Below are positions 37,676 to 46,486 of a stretch of 64,000 nt of DNA, in pieces. How positions within the stretch are numbered: the stretch's first letter is position 1; every line of letters starts with the position of its first letter. The stretch is from positions 2,435,520 through 2,499,519 of the forward strand of contig NZ_LT965928.1 in NCBI RefSeq assembly GCF_900239935.1, read 5' to 3'. Made by a program: the position numbers and the translations under genes. Under the pieces are notes generated by a model. The model ran no database searches. It had not been told where the DNA came from and saw only the letters and a list, made by a program, of their open reading frames with translations. Source of the DNA: Pseudoalteromonas carrageenovora IAM 12662. GTDB taxonomy: Bacteria; Pseudomonadota; Gammaproteobacteria; Enterobacterales; Alteromonadaceae.

Positions 37676-40035
37676 TGCTGAACTTTATTACTGATCTGAC
37701 CTTTAACTGGCTAAAATATGCTAAGCAAAATACTAAATTATGGCTTAGCTGTTTGTTGCTTAGTATTCCTTTATGTTTAATTTTAAATATAAGTAACATT
37801 CATAGTCAGTTTTTATCAGCCGATTACACTGCAATAAATAACATTCATAACATTAAACAAGTTTACTTAAGTGACACTCAAAATGACTTACCCGTTGATG
37901 AATACATTTTTGATGAAATAACCGTATTGCACCCAGATTTAGTCGGCGTTTTTGAACGCTCTATCGATTTATCATTAAAGCTTTCGGTTAATCATGATAG
38001 TGAGGCCGTTAAGGTAAGCTTTATATCGGGGGGTTATAAACAATTAGGTATCATTCCTGCTTTAGGCAGCTTTGAACAATTAGATTACCCAAAACAAGGC
38101 AGCGCAATAAGTGCCGCTATTAGCTATTCGTTTTGGCATACTCATTTTAAAGGTGTCACTGATATTATTGGCAAACAGCTTGTGGTTAATAATAAAAGCA
38201 TAAACATTGTTGCTGTAATGCCAAAAGAGTTTAAAAGCTTTAAACGCGCCTATGAACCTAAACTTGTTATTCCTTACTCGCAACTCAAGCGTATTTTGCC
38301 TCAAGAAAGTAACCTGACCCCAGATACATTTACGTATATTCTAGGAAACGTTAAAAATAAAACACTTTTCTTAAACTTGCTAAATAAGCACTTACAAAAC
38401 GAAATGTTTATATTTGATAACACCGAACTTAAGTTTAGTGATGGTATTGGCGTCAACCCAACTCACTTTAATAAAATAATAAAGCGCCTAAACTTATTGC
38501 AGTTACTATATTATATTTTACTCTCATTTAGCTTTATTGCCTTTTGTGCATTTTACTGTGCAGAGTCAATTAAAAAGCAACAAGAAGAAACTATACGCAA
38601 ATTATGCGGAGCCAATAACACTCACATTTTTGTGCAGCAAATTATTGATATCGTACTCACAAGCCTACTGCTTATTATTGTAATGTGCGTTTTTTATCCA
38701 CTGAGCGACAGTATCAGCGCAATTTTATTACCAAGCCTGAACCAGCAAAGCAGCTCTTTTTCATTATTTACGCTGGCGGTATTTTACATCGTTATTATTA
38801 CTTGTTTATCGGCGCTTAATTACTTTCAAAGAAAGTGGATACACAGCAGTGTTGGACGCGGTCAAAGCGCAACAACAAGCGAAAAAATACAAGTGTTCTC
38901 ATTACTTTCGTTACTTACTAGCCTTGCCATCACAAGTGTTTACATTAGTAGTTTAGTTATTTACAGCCAGATTAATTTAAATAATAAAAACGTGGGATTT
39001 GTTGCTGATAATATTTTAATAGCTAGTTTTAGCTTCCCGCAATCACCTAGCGAGGCCTTTAATGCAAATAACTCTGCTCAACAATTAATTCAGCAATTAA
39101 ATTCACTGCCCATTATTGAAGAAGTATCACTTAGTTCGGCCCCACCACTATCAAAACGAAGTGGTTTTAGTTCATGGTACACCGTTACCGGACAAGCTAT
39201 AAGCGCAGGTAAAAATGCCAGTACTGCAAGCCATCGAGTAAGCCCTCAATATTTTAAAACTATTGGCGCTAAGCTTATCTCAGGCCAAAGTGTTCAGTGG
39301 CAGCAATATCAAAAAGTTGTGGTTAACAAAGCCTTATGGGATCAATACTTTGCAAGCACAGAACTAAGCCAAGCTTATTTATTAGCCCAATTTGATACTG
39401 GCAAAGTAAAACATAAAGTAGTTGGCGTTGTTAATGATATTTATAATGAAGGGGCCGATACACCTGTTCAGCCCACTGTGTATAGTGTAATAAGTGCTCT
39501 GACAGGTTTTGAAACAATTATAATTAAAACTCATGCGCCCATCACACAAGTTGAAAAGGAACTCCAAAAGGCAGTAAAAGCATTAAGTGTAAACTTTAAC
39601 GATTTATCACTTACCCCCCTTTCGTCTTTAGTAAAAAATGAGCAAGCCCCTAGAAATGCATTACTTGTAATTACCGTTGTGTGCTCCTCAATTCTTCTAC
39701 TCTCTGCGTTTTTATACAACTACAGTAGTATCAAACAGCTTACTGCTAAGTCATCCACAGAGCTTGCATTAAGACGTGCTATGGGCGCTCGCAGCTACCA
39801 AATATGTTATTTATTTTTAAAGCTCTTTTTTACTGCATTTGTGATAACTCATATAGCTATTATTGCGTTATTTTTCACCCAACATAAAAAACTACAAACT
39901 TTTTTATTTCATCAATCCGTTTTTGACCTAAGCACGATACTTACAGTGCATTTAGTCATTTTGTTAGTGGTTGTATGTATTATTGCTATAGAGATTAAAA
40001 AAACACTGAGTAACTCTTGGAACAACTTAACTTAA
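37675..40035 (+). CDS. ABC transporter permease, FtsX/MacB type with duplicated domains
   Basis: A 786-residue inner-membrane protein built as two MacB-like halves. Each half has a membrane helix (about 20-40 and 420-440), a large periplasmic domain and an FtsX bundle of three helices (about 275-380 and 660-775). PALGSFEQLDYPKQGSA in the first half and GAKLISGQSVQWQQYQKVVV in the second are the equivalent MacB periplasmic segments. Such transporters export or extract peptides, lipoproteins or antibiotics by mechanotransmission rather than through a channel. The substrate here is unknown. It starts 1 bp inside the ATPase gene. Confidence 0.85.
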   Translation: MLNFITDLTFNWLKYAKQNTKLWLSCLLLSIPLCLILNISNIHSQFLSADYTAINNIHNIKQVYLSDTQNDLPVDEYIFDEITVLHPDLVGVFERSIDLSLKLSVNHDSEAVKVSFISGGYKQLGIIPALGSFEQLDYPKQGSAISAAISYSFWHTHFKGVTDIIGKQLVVNNKSINIVAVMPKEFKSFKRAYEPKLVIPYSQLKRILPQESNLTPDTFTYILGNVKNKTLFLNLLNKHLQNEMFIFDNTELKFSDGIGVNPTHFNKIIKRLNLLQLLYYILLSFSFIAFCAFYCAESIKKQQEETIRKLCGANNTHIFVQQIIDIVLTSLLLIIVMCVFYPLSDSISAILLPSLNQQSSSFSLFTLAVFYIVIITCLSALNYFQRKWIHSSVGRGQSATTSEKIQVFSLLSLLTSLAITSVYISSLVIYSQINLNNKNVGFVADNILIASFSFPQSPSEAFNANNSAQQLIQQLNSLPIIEEVSLSSAPPLSKRSGFSSWYTVTGQAISAGKNASTASHRVSPQYFKTIGAKLISGQSVQWQQYQKVVVNKALWDQYFASTELSQAYLLAQFDTGKVKHKVVGVVNDIYNEGADTPVQPTVYSVISALTGFETIIIKTHAPITQVEKELQKAVKALSVNFNDLSLTPLSSLVKNEQAPRNALLVITVVCSSILLLSAFLYNYSSIKQLTAKSSTELALRRAMGARSYQICYLFLKLFFTAFVITHIAIIALFFTQHKKLQTFLFHQSVFDLSTILTVHLVILLVVVCIIAIEIKKTLSNSWNNLT

Positions 40036-40043
40036 GGATAAAC

Positions 40044-40481
40044 ATGTACAAATCAATTATAGCCTTACTACTTTTGTATAGCGGTAACACGTACGCCGAG
40101 AATTATAGCTTCTCGCATTATCAGATAGTTAAGTCACCCATTAATAATACCGCTCCGCAAATGTTTTTATTTAACAGCAAAGGCGAGTTAATGCATTACT
40201 CAGATAAATATTTACCAAATATTTTATCTATTTTTAAAAATAAACAAATCCATCCTGATTCTGATTTACTTAAAAGTAATCTAGAGCAACTATTAATAAC
40301 ATTACCCGATTTTACTCAGCAAAAGTATACGTTAATTTACACTTCGATAGATGAAGATGTAGGCCCTTGTCCACCTTGTAGGCAGCAAGAAAAAACTATC
40401 GGCATTCTCAAAAATAAGTTTTCTGATAAACAGCTAAAGGTTCATTCAATTTCTATCAATGCTAGTGACGATGGCGTATAA
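40044..40481 (+). CDS. Small exported CPPC-motif protein, thioredoxin-like
   Basis: 145 residues from the ATG at 40044, which has an AAGGA site 7-8 nt upstream. An alternative ATG at 40017 lies inside the permease gene and would spoil the signal peptide. Residues 1-18 form a signal peptide (cleavage near TYA-EN). The C-terminal part reads TLIYTSIDEDVGPCPPCRQQ, a CxxC redox motif in a thioredoxin-like setting, but only about 35 residues follow it, fewer than a full thioredoxin fold needs. It is the last gene of the cassette, which suggests a redox role in substrate maturation or pump function. The function is unproven. Confidence 0.72.
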   Translation: MYKSIIALLLLYSGNTYAENYSFSHYQIVKSPINNTAPQMFLFNSKGELMHYSDKYLPNILSIFKNKQIHPDSDLLKSNLEQLLITLPDFTQQKYTLIYTSIDEDVGPCPPCRQQEKTIGILKNKFSDKQLKVHSISINASDDGV

Positions 40482-40516
40482 AAAAGCCCGCTAAAGTTAA
40501 TTTAGCGGGCTTTTTA
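40480..40516 (+). terminator. Terminator at the end of the ABC cassette
   Basis: An AAAAAAGCCCGCTAAA arm pairs with TTTAGCGGGCTTTTT around a 5-nt loop and starts at the stop of the CPPC gene. The arms are symmetric, so it can also end the convergent phhB message. Confidence 0.9.
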
Positions 40517-40541
40517 TTGCGAAGACTAACCTGAAGTAACC

Positions 40542-40886
40542 TTAAAGCGCGTTAAACACATCGTCTGTTTTAGCTGCGCAAATAAAGTCGTTTTTGTGTA
40601 GGCCTTTAATTGAATGGCTCCACCACGTTACAGTTACTTTGCCCCACTCGGTTAATAAACCAGGGTGATGGCCTTCATCTTCTGCCATGTCGCCCACTTT
40701 GTTAGTAAATGCGATAGCTTGTTTAAAGTTTTTAAATTTATAAACACGTTCAAGCTGCATAATGCCGTCGCGTACTTCGGGTACCCAGTCTGGGATTTTA
40801 GTAATTAATTGTGCAAGCTCTTCGTCAGATACTTTTGGTGCATCTACGTGGCAAGCTTCGCATTTTTGTTCACTTAATGAAGACAT
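40542..40886 (-). CDS. phhB: 4a-hydroxytetrahydrobiopterin dehydratase
   Basis: Pterin-4a-carbinolamine dehydratase, which regenerates the pterin cofactor after phenylalanine hydroxylation. The 114 residues include the active-site region [20 protein letters not shown] and end in the conserved tail [17 protein letters not shown]. It follows phhA by 37 bp. Its last 53 bases are repeated at 35441-35493 on the other side of the ABC cassette. Confidence 0.95.
   Translation of the reverse strand: MSSLSEQKCEACHVDAPKVSDEELAQLITKIPDWVPEVRDGIMQLERVYKFKNFKQAIAFTNKVGDMAEDEGHHPGLLTEWGKVTVTWWSHSIKGLHKNDFICAAKTDDVFNAL
40549..40601 (-). repeat. Intact partner of the phhB 3'-end direct repeat
   Basis: This 53-bp stretch of the phhB coding end is the second copy of the repeat at 35441-35493, in the same orientation. 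Four mismatches were counted. The two copies bracket about 5.05 kb that holds the four-gene ABC cassette. Confidence 0.85.
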
Positions 40887-40923
40887 CTTAAATCCTTACT
40901 TTAGCGTTTCTTTTAAATTAAAG

Positions 40924-41721
40924 TTAACTAGCTAATTTTTCTTTTGGTGGAAATTTTGGGTCATGCAAGCCAAGCTCTTTAGCTTGCTCAACCAAAGTCA
41001 TAATGTCCATTTGCGATATATCAAACAGATCATGAATCGAATTAATGGTGTAGTACTGTGGTTGCATAATATCAATACGGTACGGCGTACGCAGCACATC
41101 AATTACGCTCATAGGCGTTATTTCTGGTGTGTCTGAATACACGTATTGCGTTTCACCCGGGCTTGATAAAATACCGCCGCCGTAAATACGCAGGCCGTTT
41201 TCGGTTTGCATTAAACCAAACTCAACCGTAAACCAATACATACGTGCAAGGTACACGCGATCTTTTTTCTGTGCTGCGTAACCTAGTTGGCCGTATTTAT
41301 GTGTAAATTCGGCAAAGTCAGGGTTAGTTAGCATGGCGCAGTGGCCAAATATTTCATGGAAAATGTCAGGTTCTTGAAGGTAGTCAAACTCTTCACGGCT
41401 ACGAATAAACGTGGCTACCGGAAATTGTTTGTTTGCCAATAACCTAAAAAACTCATCAAAATCGATAAGCGCAGGTACAGGCGCTACTTGCCAACCAGTG
41501 GAGGCAAGAAGCACTTCATTAAGCTCGCTTAACTGCGGAATACGATCGTGTGGTAGGTTTATTTTTTTAAGCCCCTCCATGTACTCATCGCACGCCTTGC
41601 CTTCTATGCACGCAAGTTGGCGTGCTACAAGCTCAGACCAAATTTTATTTTCTTCTTCGCTCCAGTGTATAACACCATTTTCGTCTGGTGTTTTAGAGGT
41701 GTATTTACTTGCTTTAGCCAT
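40924..41721 (-). CDS. phhA: Phenylalanine-4-hydroxylase
   Basis: Pterin- and iron-dependent monooxygenase that converts phenylalanine to tyrosine. The 265 residues match bacterial PhhA (262 in P. aeruginosa). The iron ligands are in DIFHEIFGHCAML (two His) plus a Glu in the following YWFTVEFGLM segment. It is paired with phhB for cofactor recycling. The 237-bp gap upstream to megL shows no clear promoter, terminator or small gene. Confidence 0.96.
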   Translation of the reverse strand: MAKASKYTSKTPDENGVIHWSEEENKIWSELVARQLACIEGKACDEYMEGLKKINLPHDRIPQLSELNEVLLASTGWQVAPVPALIDFDEFFRLLANKQFPVATFIRSREEFDYLQEPDIFHEIFGHCAMLTNPDFAEFTHKYGQLGYAAQKKDRVYLARMYWFTVEFGLMQTENGLRIYGGGILSSPGETQYVYSDTPEITPMSVIDVLRTPYRIDIMQPQYYTINSIHDLFDISQMDIMTLVEQAKELGLHDPKFPPKEKLAS

Positions 41722-41958
41722 AATAACCTTCTTGGGGTTAAGCCCTAAATGTGTGTCAGTGTGATACTCAAGATTAGTGAATATCTAATGCAGCCATACT
41801 ATGCAAAAGTGAAGAAAAGTTTAATAGTTAGGCGGATATCTACATTTAGCACGATCCACTAAAGTGTATAGTTAAAATTACACCACCGACATTAATATTA
41901 TACAACCACTAAATCAAAGGCTCTAAGGACAAACCCAACTGTACATAAATAAATACAC

Positions 41959-43140
41959 CTAACAAATCAATGTAAAAGCTTGGTTTAAGTCGTCAATAAT
42001 ATCGTTAACATCTTCAAGCCCGACAGAGAGTCTTATTAAGCCATCACTTATGCCTGCAGCTGCTCGCTCCTGTGGTGTGTAAGGAGAGTGCGTCATTGAT
42101 GCGGGGTGCTGAATAAGCGTTTCGGCATCACCTAAACTTACAGCAAGTGTGCAAAGCTTCATGCTATCTATAAACTGCGCTCCTTGGGCAAGGGTGCCTT
42201 TAATTTCAAATGCAATAACGCCGCCTGCGGCTTTCATTTGATTGCCTATGTATTTATTACCTGGGTGCGATTTAAGCCCTGGGTAATAAACAATATTAAC
42301 TTGCGGATGCCCCTCTAAGTATTCAGCTACTGTTTGTGCGCTTTGGCAGTGACGCTCCATGCGTATAGCTAAAGTTTTCAAGCCGCGGTTTATTAGCCAA
42401 GCGTCGTGCGGGCTTATGGTTGCACCAATATCTTTAAGTACCGTCATTTTTATTAAGGTAATGTGCTCAAGCGACCCACACACAAGCCCTGCTACAACAT
42501 CACCATGGCCGTTTAAATATTTGGTGGCGCTGTGCATAATAATATCTATACCGTACTGCTTAGGTGATTGCAGTAACGGGGTTAAAAAGGTGTTGTCGAC
42601 CACACTAATTAAATTGTGTTGTTTAGCGAGCGCGCCAATTAAGGCTAAATCAATGACTGCCATTGTGGGGTTGATTGGCGTTTCTACAAATATCATTTTT
42701 GAATTAGGTTTTATAGCAGCGCGAAGCTCGCCCTCGTTGGTCATATCAACAAAAGTAACTTCAATTCCCCAGCGCGGTAACATGTGAGCAAAAAACGCAA
42801 AAGTACATCCATATAATGCACTTGATGCAATTAAATGATCGCCCTGCGATAAAAAGCTTAATACCGACGCCGATACAGCGCCCATACCTGTGGCGGTGGC
42901 AGCTGCAGCTTCGCAGCCTTCTAACTGTGCTACTTTTTGCTCAAGTTCGGTGGTGGTTGGATTACCTAGGCGGGTGTAAATATAACCTGGCTCTTCGCCT
43001 GCAAAACGTGCGGCGCCTTGTGCTGCATTTTCAAAATGAAAGGTAGAGGTTTGATACAAAGGCGACGTGAGTGCGCCGTGAGGATCGTTTGCTTTTTGTG
43101 GGCCATGGATACATTGGGTATTAATATGATGCTTGCTCAT
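41959..43140 (-). CDS. megL: Methionine gamma-lyase
   Basis: PLP enzyme that splits methionine to methanethiol, 2-oxobutyrate and ammonia. The 393-residue Cys/Met-metabolism-family protein has the Schiff-base lysine K207 in SATKYLNGHGD and the segment ALYGCTFAF with Y110 and C112. That cysteine is the hallmark of methionine gamma-lyase over cystathionine gamma-synthase or beta-lyase. The C-terminal SLGDAETLIQHPASMTHS region also fits. Methanethiol and DMS-type volatiles from such enzymes are common in marine bacteria. It is a single-gene unit. Confidence 0.88.
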   Translation of the reverse strand: MSKHHINTQCIHGPQKANDPHGALTSPLYQTSTFHFENAAQGAARFAGEEPGYIYTRLGNPTTTELEQKVAQLEGCEAAAATATGMGAVSASVLSFLSQGDHLIASSALYGCTFAFFAHMLPRWGIEVTFVDMTNEGELRAAIKPNSKMIFVETPINPTMAVIDLALIGALAKQHNLISVVDNTFLTPLLQSPKQYGIDIIMHSATKYLNGHGDVVAGLVCGSLEHITLIKMTVLKDIGATISPHDAWLINRGLKTLAIRMERHCQSAQTVAEYLEGHPQVNIVYYPGLKSHPGNKYIGNQMKAAGGVIAFEIKGTLAQGAQFIDSMKLCTLAVSLGDAETLIQHPASMTHSPYTPQERAAAGISDGLIRLSVGLEDVNDIIDDLNQAFTLIC

Positions 43141-43282
43141 TGTGTGATCTCGTTTTTATTATGTGTGTCAATTACATAAATAAAACGCACCGCACTTTAA
43201 ATCACAAGCATGCCGGATGCTCAGATGGCTATTTGTGCAAAAACCGTTCAGTACGATTTTGTACACAAATATTGCCACTTTT

Positions 43283-44311
43283 TTATTGCGTTGGCTCGCC
43301 CTTATTACGGTTCATAATTTTACTGGCAATACTTTGCACTGTACCTTTTAACAAGCTGCGTTTGTTTTCAAGCCTTGGCAGTGGGCGGCTAAGCTCCATT
43401 GCTTTGTAACCAATACGCGCTGTAAAAATACCCGCGCTTACGCCCTGTGCAGCCCGACCCGAAAGTTTACCTAAAAGCTCAGCACTGAGTGCTGTGGCTG
43501 CTAAATCAGATACAAGCTCAGCACTACCTACAAACATCACTTGTTTTATAAGCATACGGTAGAGCTTAATGCGGCTTGCGTAACCAAAACCAATGCCATA
43601 AATTTTACCAATTTGTTCTATTAACTTAGTACCGCGCCAAAGCACGGCCATCATATCCACCAGCGCAAGTGGGCTTAAGGCAACTAGCAATGCTGACTCT
43701 GTCGCAAAACGATTTATAAGCTTTTTAGCTTTGGTGTCTTGCGTTATGAGTAAGCTATTCGCGTAAAGGGTCATTATTTCTTTATCGCTATGATGGGTAG
43801 CTACTTGGTTTTTAAACGCTTCGAAGTTGTCGAGTTGTTGGTGCTTGTTTAGCTTTTCAAGCCACGGCAATGCGCCGCCTACTTGCTCACTATTTAAAAG
43901 CCTATCCGCTTCATGACGGTGTAACTGATTGCGCTTTAAACTGCGCAGCATTCTATATTCGCGCCAGAGCATGCGCCCAATTAATAGCACACCACTTACC
44001 ACGGCTGTTAAATATACGCCGCCTAAAATTACCGATTGCTGAAATGCAAATACTAGCGAATAAGCAAACTCAAGTAGCACCAGTACTAAAAAGCTGACAA
44101 CAAACACACCTTTAAGCGTTTGCCATTTTGACTTTTTATATACCGGCTCTAACTCTATTTCATCTTCAAGAAGCTCATCATCAGGCTCTTCAATGTATTC
44201 ACTTTGACCTTGAGCAACTATTTTTGCAGGGGCAAGTTTAGGCTCAATCTGCTCATCTGCTTGGGTATTAATACGCCTACCCGCTTGAAATGTTTGGTGT
44301 GTATCGTTCAT
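43283..44311 (-). CDS. ycjF: YcjF family (TIGR01620) inner-membrane protein
   Basis: 342 residues: a long acidic N-terminal region (about 1-70), two adjacent membrane helices (about 70-115), then a DUF697-type C-terminal domain (ALSPLALVDMMAVLWRG). It overlaps ycjX by 4 bp and belongs to the psp regulon in related bacteria. The molecular role is not established. Confidence 0.9.
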   Translation of the reverse strand: MNDTHQTFQAGRRINTQADEQIEPKLAPAKIVAQGQSEYIEEPDDELLEDEIELEPVYKKSKWQTLKGVFVVSFLVLVLLEFAYSLVFAFQQSVILGGVYLTAVVSGVLLIGRMLWREYRMLRSLKRNQLHRHEADRLLNSEQVGGALPWLEKLNKHQQLDNFEAFKNQVATHHSDKEIMTLYANSLLITQDTKAKKLINRFATESALLVALSPLALVDMMAVLWRGTKLIEQIGKIYGIGFGYASRIKLYRMLIKQVMFVGSAELVSDLAATALSAELLGKLSGRAAQGVSAGIFTARIGYKAMELSRPLPRLENKRSLLKGTVQSIASKIMNRNKGEPTQ

Positions 44312-45732
44312 GATAATTTGTCTCCTAACAGGTACTGCATCGCATGATCAAGGCGAATATGTTTAAGTTGCTTATCGGGGTTTGGCATAGGCGCAAACGA
44401 CAAAAACTCAAACCCCTGCGCTGGCCACTCATTTTTATTAAGCATGCGGTTAGGTGGCTGTGGTGGTAAGTAAGTTAGCCAGTCTTGCTCGTTAAGTGGT
44501 TTGCCATAAATGCAATCTAACGTTTGGCCTTTATCGGCAACTTGGCGCGGCTGCGTTGCAGTAATTGACGACATAGCCATGGTTTCTATTTGTACTCCAT
44601 CAAACTTTAAGTGATTGCTTTGCTCATGCACTAGCGAATCAAGCAGTAGTGCTAAGTCTTTGTGGTGCTTAGCACTTATATGATCTGACTTATTGGCAGC
44701 AAAGAGTATTTTATCTATGTTGGGTTTAAATAAGCGCTTAAAAAATCCCGACTCGCCGTAATTAAAGTGTGCGAGCAATTGATTAATTACACTACTTTGC
44801 TCTTGGAGTGTTTCGTGGCCTTCGTTTAAAGCGCTGAGTACATCTACTAGCACAATTTGACGGTCAAAGTGTTTAAAGTGCTCATTATAAAATGGCTTAA
44901 CTACTTCTTTTACATAGGCGTTAAAACGCTTAATTAAATGCGCTAAGTTAGAGCCAGGCACCACTTCATCGCTTTTTATATGCTGTGCATTTACCGGAAA
45001 AAATAATAAAAGCGGCGCACCTTGTAAGTCGCCAGGCATAAGCATTCGCCCAGGTTGTAACATGGCAAGCTTGGTGTCTTTTTTAAGGCCCACCAGCATA
45101 CTTTGATAAAGCGCTGCAATGTGCGCAAGCAACCCTTCATCTACGGGGGCATTTAAATCAAGCTGTTCAAGCGCGTTTAAAAATTCAGTAGAGGTGTTCA
45201 CACGCGGGTGCTGTAACAATAGCGGATATTGTTGCTCGCACCACAAGCTATAGCTTTGCTCAAGCATAGGTAAATCAAGTAGCCATTCACCTGGGTAGTC
45301 AATAATATCTAAATACAGCGTAGATTGCGGCGAAAAATGCCCACGTAACCCTGAGGCACTTTGGTATTTAATAGCCAAACGCAGGGTGTTAATACGCTCG
45401 GTTGATGCAGGCCATGTAGGCTCCCCATCGCTTGGGAGTAATGCGTTAAGTGCTCGTGGGTAGTCAAACGTAGGCACCTTTAACGCCTCTTGCGGAACAA
45501 CTTTAGTGGCAATGTGGCGGTGCTCTCGCATTACATCAAAAAAGGGTAAGTTTTTATCATCACTTTGTGTGGTTAAGTGTTTAACAAGCGCGGTAATAAA
45601 CGCCGTTTTACCACTACCACTTAAACCCGTTACGGCTAATTTTACGTGTTGATCTAAACTACGATGAAGGGCTTTTTGGGCTGAACCTTTAATGCTTTTA
45701 AAGGTTTTTTTGGCAAATGAAGTGCTACTCAT
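44308..45732 (-). CDS. ycjX: YcjX family GTP-binding protein (DUF463)
   Basis: A 474-residue P-loop protein with Walker A GLSGSGKTAF near residue 35, the DIIDYPGEWLLDLP switch region and a late NKSD-like FAANKSDH motif. It belongs to the stress-induced YcjX group associated with the phage-shock response. It follows pspC by 55 bp and overlaps ycjF (ATGA), so psp and ycjXF are probably co-transcribed. Confidence 0.93.
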   Translation of the reverse strand: MSSTSFAKKTFKSIKGSAQKALHRSLDQHVKLAVTGLSGSGKTAFITALVKHLTTQSDDKNLPFFDVMREHRHIATKVVPQEALKVPTFDYPRALNALLPSDGEPTWPASTERINTLRLAIKYQSASGLRGHFSPQSTLYLDIIDYPGEWLLDLPMLEQSYSLWCEQQYPLLLQHPRVNTSTEFLNALEQLDLNAPVDEGLLAHIAALYQSMLVGLKKDTKLAMLQPGRMLMPGDLQGAPLLLFFPVNAQHIKSDEVVPGSNLAHLIKRFNAYVKEVVKPFYNEHFKHFDRQIVLVDVLSALNEGHETLQEQSSVINQLLAHFNYGESGFFKRLFKPNIDKILFAANKSDHISAKHHKDLALLLDSLVHEQSNHLKFDGVQIETMAMSSITATQPRQVADKGQTLDCIYGKPLNEQDWLTYLPPQPPNRMLNKNEWPAQGFEFLSFAPMPNPDKQLKHIRLDHAMQYLLGDKLS

Positions 45733-45787
45733 AATGGGCTAGCACTTCATTGATGCTTAATCACCGAACAAAGTGCTATTAAATCCT

Positions 45788-46189
45788 TTAAAGTTTGTTG
45801 ATTTCACGGCTAACCGTAAACTCGCTTGAAGTAACATGGCGTTCCATATCTTGAAGGCGCGAATCTACTCGCCCTAAACGCTCTTTTAAGTCTTGCAATG
45901 CGCGGCGCGGAGGCTCGCCTTTTTGCCATACTTTAAATTTAACTTCTAGCGGATCGTCAGTTTTAGTTGCGCTGCTTGTATGTGTAGTTGTGGGGTCTTT
46001 TTTATCTAAAATAAACCACGCTGCAATATACGCTACCACAAATAATGGGCCACCTGTTAGCAGTACCGCACTAACAAATATAATGCGAACTAACCATAAC
46101 TCCATATTAAAGTAGTCACTTAATCCCGCACATACACCTGCTATTTTACCGCGTTGTGGGTCTCTTAATAATTCGCGTTTGGCACTCAT
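45788..46189 (-). CDS. pspC: Envelope stress response membrane protein PspC
   Basis: Inner-membrane partner of PspB that senses membrane damage and recruits PspA away from PspF. From the ATG at 46189 (133 residues) it has the PspC domain RDPQRGKIAGVCAGLSDYF, a hydrophobic segment (about 33-60) and a C-terminal leucine-zipper-like helix. I prefer this start, since it overlaps the pspB stop (ATGA) and has GGAGA 8 nt upstream; the ORF extends to an ATG at 46204. Confidence 0.94.
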   Translation of the reverse strand: MSAKRELLRDPQRGKIAGVCAGLSDYFNMELWLVRIIFVSAVLLTGGPLFVVAYIAAWFILDKKDPTTTHTSSATKTDDPLEVKFKVWQKGEPPRRALQDLKERLGRVDSRLQDMERHVTSSEFTVSREINKL

Positions 46190-46419
46190 ACTTTGCGTCT
46201 CCATTGTGGTGACTCTTGATCAAGTAATGCTTCAAGGGTTTCTACTCGGTCAGCCATTTTTTCGGCTTTTTGAGCAAGCTCAAGTAATTGGCGGTGTTCA
46301 TGCTCACTTAAACCTTGGCTTACTTGTTTTTTGCTACGGTAGTGTAAAATTAACCACAGTGGCGCAACAAAAATCATAAACAAGATAAATGGTGCAACTA
46401 GTATCTCTGGATCAAACAT
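46186..46419 (-). CDS. pspB: Envelope stress response membrane protein PspB
   Basis: A 77-residue inner-membrane protein with an N-terminal helix (about 8-28) and a cytoplasmic coiled coil, ending in ESPQWRRKV, a tail conserved in PspB. It works with PspC as the sensor. It lies between pspA (67 bp) and pspC (overlap). Confidence 0.95.
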   Translation of the reverse strand: MFDPEILVAPFILFMIFVAPLWLILHYRSKKQVSQGLSEHEHRQLLELAQKAEKMADRVETLEALLDQESPQWRRKV

Positions 46420-46486
46420 AATCCTCTCCTGACAATCCGTATTCGATGTTTTAAGCAGTGGGGCACTTTAAGTGCCCCTTTATAAG

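Noticed and set aside
35441..40601. Cassette as a transposon or prophage remnant
   Set aside because: No transposase, integrase, inverted repeats or phage genes are visible; only the direct repeat of the phhB end supports mobility.
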